Part shown: positions 57,600-64,000 of the stretch, piece by piece | Layout of the letters: each line of letters opens with the position of its first letter | How positions within the stretch are numbered: position 1 is the stretch's first letter | From: Reyranella sp. | Lineage (GTDB): Bacteria; Pseudomonadota; Alphaproteobacteria; Reyranellales; Reyranellaceae | Assembly: GCF_004296935.1 (NCBI RefSeq) | Contig: NZ_SCVH01000145.1 | Coordinates: forward strand, 62,001 to 126,000 | Reading direction: 5' to 3' | DNA: 64,000 bases | The notes under the pieces: model-generated | The model's database searches: none | What the model saw: the letters and a program-made list of their open reading frames with translations, nothing else | What the model was told of the DNA's origin: nothing | Translations under genes and position numbers: made by a program

Positions 57600-59018
57600 T
57601 CAGCGCAGATGGGCGACGGCGTTGGCATAGTACGCCAACAGCGGCCGCTCGGCGGGCACTGCCGCGAACAATCCCTCACCACTTTCGTCGACTAGGCGGC
57701 GCAGCACCAGCATGCGCAGGCCGACGTGGAAGGCATAGTCGCGGTCGCCGCGCGGCACATAGAGCTTGGCGCCCCTGGTTTCGAGATGTGCCATCAGGTC
57801 GGACACGCGCCGCTTGAGTTCGAGCTCGTCGAGCGGCCCATCTGCCTCCAGCAGGGCTGTGGCGATCAGCGACACCGGCAGCACCGGCACCAGGCGGGCG
57901 ATCTCGCCCATCACGTCGTGCGCCAGGCGGCCGACGATCTCGAACCGCTGGTCCTTGTCGAGGCCGCGCAGGTCTCCTCCCGTTGCGGCGGCATTCGCGG
58001 CCAGCCAGTCGCGCGCCGAGATCAGGCCGCCGAAATTGACGCAGGCGTAGCCGAAGCGGAACCAGCGCCCGCGCAGCATCAGGCCGATCTGGCTGAACCA
58101 GAAGCCGAGCGCGGTGCGGGCCGCGAACCAGGCGCTGCGCCGGGGCGCGTCGCCTTCGAGCGAACGCAGCAGGGTGCGGTCCTCCAGCACGCGGTCGTAG
58201 TTCAGCGCCACCGGCACGAAGACGATGTCGTTCGTTCCCTTCGGATCGAACGACTTCAGCATGTAGTCGAACAACCCGAGCTTGGGTTCGCGCAGCCGCC
58301 CGTCGCGCGACAGTCCGCCCTCGGGGTACATCGCCTGGGCGACGCCGGCCTCGGTCGCCATGTGGACATAGCGCTCGAGCACGCGGCGGTAGATCGGGTT
58401 GTTGGAATTGCGGCGCACGAAATAGGCGCCCATCGAGCGGATGAGCTGCTGCAATGGCCAGATCCGCGCCCACTCGCCGACCGCGTAGGAGAGCGCCGTG
58501 CGTTCGGCGGCGAGAAAGGCCACCAGCACGTAGTCCATGTTGCTGCGGTGGTTCATGACGAACACCACGGCGGTATTGGGCGGCACGCCCGCCAGCGTGC
58601 GCTCGTCGGCGAAGCCCAGGCGGACGCGGTAGAGAAAACGCGCGACGCCGCGGGCAATCGAATAGCCGACCCGGAAATAGACGTAGGCGTTGAAGGTCGG
58701 CACGATCTCGCGCGCGTAGCGATGGACTTCGGTCATTGCCGCTTCGCGCGGCATGTTGTTGGCGCGGGCATAGTCGTTGGCGGCGGCCACCACCTGCGGG
58801 TCGTAGACCAGCCGGTCGATCAGCACCTGCCGCTTGGTGAGCTGGAACGGCTTGATCTCGACGTCGAGCCGCCGGTTGACCCGGTCGATCAGCCGGTTGA
58901 GTCGCCGCCGCAGGAACCAGCGGCCGCTCGGGATCAGCAGCCGGTCGAGCAATGACCACAGCGCGAACGCCGCGATCGGCAGGAACAGCCAGAGCGGAAC
59001 GGTGACGGGCTCGTCCAT
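57600..59018 (-). CDS. PlsB-like glycerol-3-phosphate acyltransferase family protein
   Basis: 472 residues. An N-terminal membrane anchor (VPLWLFLPIAAFALWSLLDR) and an LPLAT core with NHRSNMDYVLVAF (HX4D), EWARIWPLQQLIRSMGAYFV, YPEGGLSRDGRLREPKLGLF and FVPVALNYDRV are visible. It should transfer an acyl chain to a glycerol-phosphate or lysolipid. The start at 59018 (MDEPVTVPLWLFL) is used; the frame stays open upstream through the MAPEG gene, which is an out-of-frame shadow. Confidence 0.88.
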   Translation of the reverse strand: MDEPVTVPLWLFLPIAAFALWSLLDRLLIPSGRWFLRRRLNRLIDRVNRRLDVEIKPFQLTKRQVLIDRLVYDPQVVAAANDYARANNMPREAAMTEVHRYAREIVPTFNAYVYFRVGYSIARGVARFLYRVRLGFADERTLAGVPPNTAVVFVMNHRSNMDYVLVAFLAAERTALSYAVGEWARIWPLQQLIRSMGAYFVRRNSNNPIYRRVLERYVHMATEAGVAQAMYPEGGLSRDGRLREPKLGLFDYMLKSFDPKGTNDIVFVPVALNYDRVLEDRTLLRSLEGDAPRRSAWFAARTALGFWFSQIGLMLRGRWFRFGYACVNFGGLISARDWLAANAAATGGDLRGLDKDQRFEIVGRLAHDVMGEIARLVPVLPVSLIATALLEADGPLDELELKRRVSDLMAHLETRGAKLYVPRGDRDYAFHVGLRMLVLRRLVDESGEGLFAAVPAERPLLAYYANAVAHLR

Positions 59019-59035
59019 CGTTCCGCCCGCGCGCC

Positions 59036-59422
59036 CTAGAACTGCTTGAGACTGAGGCCCGCCAGGACGGCCAGCACCGAGCTTGCCGCCAGCACCAGCG
59101 TCGTGCCGATGGCGCCGAGGAACCGGCCCTGCGGGATGACGCCGAGCATGCCGCCGGCATGCAGCGCGCGGGAGACCAGCAGAACGATCGAGAGCCCGGC
59201 CACGACGCCAAAGCCGTAGAAGTCGCTGACGAAATAGATCAGCAGCAGGCAGAGCGGGGCGAACTCGATCAAATTCGCGTGCGCGCGGACGGCAGCTTGC
59301 ATCTCGCGATCGCCGCCGTCGCCCAGGTTGATCTTCTTCTTTCCCCGGAGGCGCGAGATATTTGCCGTCAGGATCACGGCCAGCAGGCCGATCAGGCCGG
59401 CACACACGAAAAACACAGGCAT
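59036..59422 (-). CDS. MAPEG-family membrane protein
   Basis: 128 residues with four membrane segments. MPVFFVCAGLIGLLAVILTA start, then EMQAAVRAHANLIEFAPLCL, the MAPEG signature region, and VSRALHAGGMLGVIPQGRFL. Family members are membrane glutathione transferases or uncharacterised. GGGGAG before the ATG at 59422. 17 bases before the acyltransferase start. Confidence 0.88.
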   Translation of the reverse strand: MPVFFVCAGLIGLLAVILTANISRLRGKKKINLGDGGDREMQAAVRAHANLIEFAPLCLLLIYFVSDFYGFGVVAGLSIVLLVSRALHAGGMLGVIPQGRFLGAIGTTLVLAASSVLAVLAGLSLKQF

Positions 59423-59497
59423 TGGACGAAGCTCCCCCTCGATTTGGCGGCATTGTATGGCCATATGGCCCAGAGACGAAATTTGGCGGGAACGCTG

Positions 59498-59613
59498 ACC
59501 CCCTCCGTCGCGGATTACCGCGCCCCCTCCCCCGTAAGACGGGGGAGGAGAAGAATCAGACTCCTCCCCCGTCTCGGGGGAGGTGGCGCGTAGCGCCGGA
59601 GAGGGTCATCCCC
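59498..59613. repeat. multi-hairpin intergenic repeat, copy 3 (reversed)
   Basis: Reading the minus strand of 59549-59613, the block order matches the end of the copies at 37558 and 45586: GACCC, a GC hairpin GGCGCTACGCGCC, then CCTCCCCCGAGACGGGGGAGG. A second CCTCCCCCGTAAGACGGGGGAGG hairpin lies beside it at about 59525-59550. Confidence 0.75.
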
Positions 59614-60793
59614 CTCGTTTGATCACAGCCTCCAGCGCCGCCACGAACCGGTCCAGTTCGGCCTCGGTGTTGTAAACATGCACCGAGGCACGCATGACGT
59701 CGCGCAGGCCGCGCCCTTTCAGATCGAGCCGCGACGAAAACTGCGTCGACACGCTGACGTTGATCGCCTGCGCCTGCAGCGCCAGCTTGAGCGCATTGTG
59801 ATCGGCGCCCGCCACCGCGAAAGTCACGATGCCGCCCCGCACCTTGCCGAGGTCGGTCAGGGTGACGCCCTTCAACATCGACAGCCGGGCGCGCAGGCCG
59901 TCGGCCAGTTCGCGCAGACGCGCCCAGATCGCGTCCATACCAAGCTCGTTTGCCTGGTCGGCGGCGACTTTCAGCCCGATGACGCCGGCGAAGTAGCGCT
60001 CCCAGTTCTCGAAACGCTTGGCGTCGCCCATGACCGTGTAGGCATTATCGTCGGTCCATCGCGCCGCGTGGTTGTCGAGAAACACCGGCTCGATATGCGC
60101 CGTCGTCGCCTGCTTGGCATAAAGAAAGCCAGTGCCGCGCGGCCCGCGCAGATATTTGCGGCCGGTCATGGACAGGAAATCGCAGCCGATCTTTTTCACA
60201 TCGACCGGGAGCTGGCCGACCGACTGGCAGGCGTCGAGCAGGTAGAGGATGCCCGCATCATTGGCGATCTTGCCGACGGCCTCGGCCGGCTGCACCAGCC
60301 CGCCCTGGGTCGGTACATGCGAGATCGACACCAGCCTGGTGCGCTTGTCGATCGCCCGCTCCAGCGCGCCGAGGTCGATCTGGCCGTGCCTGTCGTCCGG
60401 CACGACCACGATCTCGGCCCCGGTCTTCTTGGCGACCTGCAGGTAGGAGATGTAGTTGGACGAATACTCGCTGACGCAGGTCAGGATGCGGTCGCCGGGT
60501 TTGAAGTCGAGCGAGTAGAACGCCATGTCCCAGGCCCGCGTGGCATTCTCGATGAAGGCGATTTCCTCAGCCTCGGCGCCGATCAGCCGGGCGACCGAGG
60601 GATAGAACCCGTTCAGCGTATCGCGTGCCTTGTCGGCGGCCTCGTAGCCGCCGATCTCGGCTTCCAGCTGCAGATGTCCAAGCGTGGCGTCCAGCGTGCG
60701 CTGGCTGGGCAGGGCGGAGCCGGCGGCGTTGAGATGCAGCACATGGGCGCAGCCGGGGGTCTCGGCGCGCAGGCGGGCGATATCGAGGCTCAC
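59606..60793 (-). CDS. class V aminotransferase (cysteine-desulfurase-like fold)
   Basis: 395 residues from GTG 60793, which has GGGAGA before it. PLP fold: LHLNAAGSALPSQRTLDA at the start, AFIENATRAWDMAFYSL, YLLDACQSVGQLPVDV, and the PLP lysine in SMTGRKYLRGPRGTGFL. This is the isopenicillin-N-epimerase-like group; its reaction is unknown. Divergent from the metalloprotease gene across a short promoter with a tandem TGTTGTATGAT repeat. Confidence 0.88.
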   Translation of the reverse strand: MSLDIARLRAETPGCAHVLHLNAAGSALPSQRTLDATLGHLQLEAEIGGYEAADKARDTLNGFYPSVARLIGAEAEEIAFIENATRAWDMAFYSLDFKPGDRILTCVSEYSSNYISYLQVAKKTGAEIVVVPDDRHGQIDLGALERAIDKRTRLVSISHVPTQGGLVQPAEAVGKIANDAGILYLLDACQSVGQLPVDVKKIGCDFLSMTGRKYLRGPRGTGFLYAKQATTAHIEPVFLDNHAARWTDDNAYTVMGDAKRFENWERYFAGVIGLKVAADQANELGMDAIWARLRELADGLRARLSMLKGVTLTDLGKVRGGIVTFAVAGADHNALKLALQAQAINVSVSTQFSSRLDLKGRGLRDVMRASVHVYNTEAELDRFVAALEAVIKRGG

Positions 60794-60826
60794 GTCAGGA
60801 GTCTCCCTGTTGTATGATCTTGTTGT

Positions 60827-61591
60827 ATGATTCTGGCCATGTCGTTGTCGGACATCGTGCGTCGTCTCGTCCTGCCTAAAGCCGCGCCGGAGCCGGAGCA
60901 ACTGACCATTGCTCATGCCGGCGAACCCCTGCCGGTGACTTTCCTGCGTTCCGCCCGCGCCCGCCGCGCCTCGCTGCGCGTGGATTCGGCCAGGCGGCGC
61001 ATCGTGCTGACGGCGCCACTGCGCATGGCGCGCGGCACGGCGGTCGATTTCGCCCACGCCCAGGCGGGCTGGATCGCGGCCCGGCTGAAGCGCCTGCCGG
61101 ACTTAAAACCCTTCGTCGATGGCGCCGAGATCCCGCTGTTCGGTGCGCCGCACCTGGTCCGCCACCGCGAAGATCGCCGGGGGACGGTGTGGCGGGAGGG
61201 TCCGGAAATCCATGTCGCCGGCAGGGCCGAGCATCTGCCGCGCCGGCTGCGCGACTGGTTGACGGCCGAACTCAAGGGCCAATTGGTGCCGCTGGTCCAT
61301 GCCAAGGCGCTGCGCGTCGAACGGTCGGTAAAGCGCATCACCGTGCGCGACAGTCGCTCGCGCTGGGGGAGCTGCGGACCCGACGCCACCCTGTCGTTCT
61401 CCTGGCGCCTGGTGTTCGCGCCGCCCGAGGTGCTCGACTATCTGGTGGCGCACGAGGTCGCCCATCTCGTCCATCTGAACCACGGCCCGCGTTTCTGGGC
61501 GCTCGCCCGGATGCTGTGCGATAGCCCGATCGAGGGTCCGCAGACCTGGCTCAAGAAGAACGGCGAGGTCCTGCTGCAGTACGGCGCTTAG
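60827..61591 (+). CDS. YgjP-like M48-type metalloprotease (DUF45)
   Basis: 254 residues. The zinc motif HEVAHLVHLNHGPRFW lies near 205-220, with RDSRSRWGSCGPDATLSFSW before it, the standard DUF45/YgjP layout. The N-terminal half (RRASLRVDSARRRIVLTAPL) is the usual UTP pyrophosphatase/YgjP-like beta domain. ATG 60827 or 60839. It overlaps the convergent oxidase gene by 4 bases. Confidence 0.88.
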   Translation: MILAMSLSDIVRRLVLPKAAPEPEQLTIAHAGEPLPVTFLRSARARRASLRVDSARRRIVLTAPLRMARGTAVDFAHAQAGWIAARLKRLPDLKPFVDGAEIPLFGAPHLVRHREDRRGTVWREGPEIHVAGRAEHLPRRLRDWLTAELKGQLVPLVHAKALRVERSVKRITVRDSRSRWGSCGPDATLSFSWRLVFAPPEVLDYLVAHEVAHLVHLNHGPRFWALARMLCDSPIEGPQTWLKKNGEVLLQYGA

Positions 61592-62838
61592 CCGAAGCGG
61601 CCGGGATTGCAGCCCTCGAGCGTTTCCGGAAGGGTCTCGCCCTCCATCTGGCGCGCGATCAGCCGGCCGCTCGCCGTGGCCAGCGTGAGGCCGAGGTGCT
61701 GATGGCCGTAGCTGCAGTAGACATTGGCCAGGCGCGGCGCGCGGCCGATGGCGGGGCGGTAGTCGGGCAAGGTCGGGCGCTCACCGATCCAGCGGCTTTG
61801 CTCCGCGCCGCCGACGCCGGGGAAGATATCTTTTAGATGCTTCACCAGCAGGTCGGCGCGCTGCCACGACGGCGGCTGGTGGGGCGCGGCGAGCTCGACG
61901 GTGCCGGCGATGCGCAGCCCTTCCTGCATGGGCGTGAAAAAGAGACCGCGTTCGGGCGGGCTGACGGGCAGGTCGAAGCGCAGGTTGTCGGGCGCCACCA
62001 TGACATGATAGCCGCGCTCCGCGACCAGCGGTGCATTGAAGCCCAGCAGGCGCGTGAGCTCGCCCGAGGCGCGGCCCGCGGCGATGACCACGGCCTTGGC
62101 CGGCAGCGACTGGTCGGTGATCTGCACCGAGGTCACACGATTGCCGTCACGGCCAAAACCGCGCACGCGGCCGCGCAGGATCGTGCCGCCGTCGGCGGTG
62201 AAACGCTCGGCCAGGGTCTCGACCACGCGATAGGGATTGATGGTGTGCGTCCCGTTCGGATAGTGGATGCCGCGCACGATGTGCGGGCTGAGGCCGGGTG
62301 CCAGTTCGCGGGCGCGATTGCCGTCGACGATCTCGAAGTCGGTGCCCTTGCCCGCCTGCAGGCCGCGCATCTCGTCGGTGGCGAGGAAGGCCGCCTCGCT
62401 TTCGTAGACATAGAGCGCGCCCTTGGTCTGGAAGAGCTCGCCAAGGCCCGATGCCTGGATCTCCGCCTTCCAGGCGATGTCGGCCTCGATCATCAGCGCC
62501 TTGAGGGACTCCTTGCCCTTCTGCACCTCGGCCGGGTTGAGCGCGGCCAACGCGAAGCGCGCCATCCAGGGCAGCAGCCAGGGCAGGCTGGGCGGATGCA
62601 GCGTGAGCGGCCCGGTGCGGTCGGTCAGCATCTTGGGCAGGCTCTTCAGCGTCGAGGGCCTGGCCAGCGGGATCAGGCTGTCGAGGGAAAGAAAGCCCGC
62701 ATTGCCAAACGACGTGGCCCGCCCGGGCTCGGCGCTGTCGAGAAGGGTGACGCTATGGCCGGCGCGCTGCAGGGCGCGGGCGGCCGCGGTGCCGACAATG
62801 CCGGCGCCGACAACGATGACAGGATCCTGATCACTCAT
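61588..62838 (-). CDS. DadA-like D-amino-acid dehydrogenase / FAD oxidoreductase
   Basis: 416 residues. Dinucleotide motif VIVVGAGIVGTAAARALQRA, then ATSFGNAGFLSLDSLIPLA, GERPTLPDYRPAIGRAP and a C-terminal YGHQHLGLTLATASGRL, typical of DadA. It oxidises an amino or related acid with FAD and passes electrons to the membrane. Substrate unknown. Convergent with the metalloprotease. Confidence 0.9.
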   Translation of the reverse strand: MSDQDPVIVVGAGIVGTAAARALQRAGHSVTLLDSAEPGRATSFGNAGFLSLDSLIPLARPSTLKSLPKMLTDRTGPLTLHPPSLPWLLPWMARFALAALNPAEVQKGKESLKALMIEADIAWKAEIQASGLGELFQTKGALYVYESEAAFLATDEMRGLQAGKGTDFEIVDGNRARELAPGLSPHIVRGIHYPNGTHTINPYRVVETLAERFTADGGTILRGRVRGFGRDGNRVTSVQITDQSLPAKAVVIAAGRASGELTRLLGFNAPLVAERGYHVMVAPDNLRFDLPVSPPERGLFFTPMQEGLRIAGTVELAAPHQPPSWQRADLLVKHLKDIFPGVGGAEQSRWIGERPTLPDYRPAIGRAPRLANVYCSYGHQHLGLTLATASGRLIARQMEGETLPETLEGCNPGRFG

Positions 62839-62878
62839 GGCAAGACGTTAGCATGACCCGTGAAGGAGCCGGGAAGGG

Positions 62879-62904
62879 CTTGGCGATTGATTTGCCGCCA
62901 TGAA
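62879..62904 (+). promoter_or_regulatory. possible heat-shock promoter before hslV
   Basis: CTTG at 62879 and CCAT at 62898 with 15 bases between, in the right place for a sigma32-type start before hslVU. The rest of the consensus is poor. Confidence 0.3.
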
Positions 62905-62921
62905 TCACTATTTACGTTGCC

Positions 62922-63482
62922 ATGTCCGCTCCCTCCGACAATTCCCCGACACCCGGCTGGCACGCCACAACCATCCTCTCCGTCCGCAAGGGCGGCCAGG
63001 TCGTGATGGCGGGCGACGGCCAGGTCTCGATGGGCCAGACTGTCGTCAAAGCCAACGCCAAGAAGGTCCGCCGCCTCGGCAACGGCTCGATCGTGGCCGG
63101 CTTCGCCGGCGCCACGGCCGACGCCTTCACCCTGTTCGAACGGCTCGAGAGCAAGCTGGAACGCCATCCCGGCCAGCTCCTGCGCGCCTGCATCGAACTC
63201 GCCAAGGACTGGCGCACCGACCGCTACCTGCGCCGGCTCGAGGCGATGATGGCCGTGGCCGACAAGGACGTCTCGCTGCTGCTGTCGGGCTCGGGCGACG
63301 TGCTCGAACCGGAGGACGGCCTGCTCGCCATCGGCTCGGGCGGCAACTATGCGCTGTCCGCCGCACGCGCGCTGATCGACATCGAGGGCCTCGACGCCGA
63401 GGCCGTCGCGCGCAAGTCGATGAAGATCGCTGCCGAGATCTGCGTCTACACCAACCATAACGTCATCATCGAGAAGCTCTGA
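62922..63482 (+). CDS. hslV: HslV protease subunit
   Basis: 186 residues. The N-terminal threonines exposed after processing are in [13 protein letters not shown], and [40 protein letters not shown] and [16 protein letters not shown] are family blocks. It forms the HslUV proteolytic chamber. It is 8 bases before hslU. Confidence 0.97.
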   Translation: MSAPSDNSPTPGWHATTILSVRKGGQVVMAGDGQVSMGQTVVKANAKKVRRLGNGSIVAGFAGATADAFTLFERLESKLERHPGQLLRACIELAKDWRTDRYLRRLEAMMAVADKDVSLLLSGSGDVLEPEDGLLAIGSGGNYALSAARALIDIEGLDAEAVARKSMKIAAEICVYTNHNVIIEKL

Positions 63483-63490
63483 GCAGCGTA

Positions 63491-64000
63491 ATGAGCAACG
63501 ACTTTTCCCCCCGCGAGATCGTCTCCGAACTCGACAAGCACATCGTCGGCCAGCAGGACGCCAAGCGCGCCGTGGCCATTGCGCTGCGCAATCGCTGGCG
63601 CCGCCTGCAGCTGCCCGAAGGGCTGCGCGAAGAGGTTCTGCCCAAGAACATCCTGATGATCGGCCCCACCGGCTGCGGCAAGACCGAGATCGCGCGCCGC
63701 CTCGCCAAGCTCGCCAACGCGCCGTTCCTGAAGGTCGAGGCGACCAAGTTCACCGAGGTGGGCTACGTCGGCCGCGATGTCGAGCAGATCGCGCGCGACC
63801 TGATGGAAGCCGCCATCGACATGACGCGCGAGCGTCTGCGCAAGGACGTGCGCGCCAAGGCCGAAATGGCCGCAGAAGACCGCGTGCTCGATGCGCTCTG
63901 CGGCCCCAACGCCAGCGAGGAGACGCGGCTCCGCTTCCGCCACAAGCTGCGCGCCGGCGAGCTGAACGAACGCGAGATCGAGGTCGAGGTCGCCGACGCG
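63491..64000 (+). CDS. hslU: HslU ATPase subunit, 5' part
   Basis: The first 170 codons, cut by the window end. [20 protein letters not shown] and the Walker [21 protein letters not shown] are visible, then [18 protein letters not shown] (the HslU pore/Box II region) and the start of the I domain. It unfolds substrates for HslV. The ATG at 63491 lies 8 bases after hslV. Confidence 0.97.
   Translation, partial: MSNDFSPREIVSELDKHIVGQQDAKRAVAIALRNRWRRLQLPEGLREEVLPKNILMIGPTGCGKTEIARRLAKLANAPFLKVEATKFTEVGYVGRDVEQIARDLMEAAIDMTRERLRKDVRAKAEMAAEDRVLDALCGPNASEETRLRFRHKLRAGELNEREIEVEVADA

Overview
The window is 64 kb of high-GC bacterial DNA that reads as an alphaproteobacterial chromosome. Supporting signs are the irr/fabA-fabB-fabI arrangement, a perfect Irr-type iron control element, the rimP-nusA-ylxR-infB-rbfA ... 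truB-rpsO-pnp translation cluster, hisA-hisF-hisE, a Tat-type TRAP binding protein and hslVU. A Rhodospirillales/Reyranella-like or Rhizobiales-related organism is my inference; no rRNA or tRNA gene is present to test it.

Region 1 (1 to about 14838) is an accessory island. Its genes lie almost all on the minus strand, it has long non-coding gaps, and many of its proteins are unrecognised. Its right edge cuts into the Mg-chelatase-like gene comM/yifB: only the 3' part of comM survives (14839-15402), starting in the middle of the conserved cysteine motif. From right to left the island carries a double-HTH regulator, a DprA/Smf-like SLOG protein overlapping a ComF-like phosphoribosyltransferase, and an unknown 186-residue protein. 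Then comes a 1725-residue protein that joins helical/TPR repeats, a beta-sandwich, a P-loop NTPase and a C-terminal NYN nuclease domain. Next is a three-gene set (BamE-like exported protein, DUF4407-like membrane coiled coil, helical protein), then a convergent pair of small paralogues, a small XRE regulator and two exported proteins. The giant NTPase-nuclease and the DprA/phosphoribosyltransferase pair are the best candidates for a new defence or conflict system.

Region 2 (15.4-31.9 kb) is catabolic and housekeeping. A LacI regulator with the same palindromic operator on both sides controls a beta-hydroxyacid dehydrogenase, an SDR and an orphan TRAP binding protein. An FAD oxidase of the AGPS type, a TauD dioxygenase, an alpha/beta hydrolase, a HIT protein, hisE-hisF-hisA, an M20 amidohydrolase, a ThDP enzyme coupled to trmB, and an MFS transporter follow.

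Region 3 (32-44.1 kb) is the translation and RNA operon rimP-nusA-ylxR-infB-rbfA, then truB-rpsO-pnp. It is interrupted on the opposite strand by a fused MFS/spermidine-synthase-like gene with palindromic repeats. A TumE/TumA-like toxin-antitoxin pair sits right behind pnp, and behind it lies a degenerate second copy of the pnp 3' end and terminator.

Region 4 (44.9-64 kb) holds an intradiol dioxygenase-like protein, an esterase, fabI-fabB-fabA divergent from irr, and an Irr-box-controlled rubrerythrin/Fe-S/DUF3501 cluster. Two tandem TonB paralogues, an SH3 protein, a 2-hydroxyacid dehydrogenase, YihY, a PlsB-like acyltransferase, a MAPEG protein, a class V aminotransferase, a YgjP-like metalloprotease, a DadA-like oxidase and hslV-hslU (hslU cut by the window end) follow. 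A multi-hairpin intergenic repeat occurs in several places on this half of the window.
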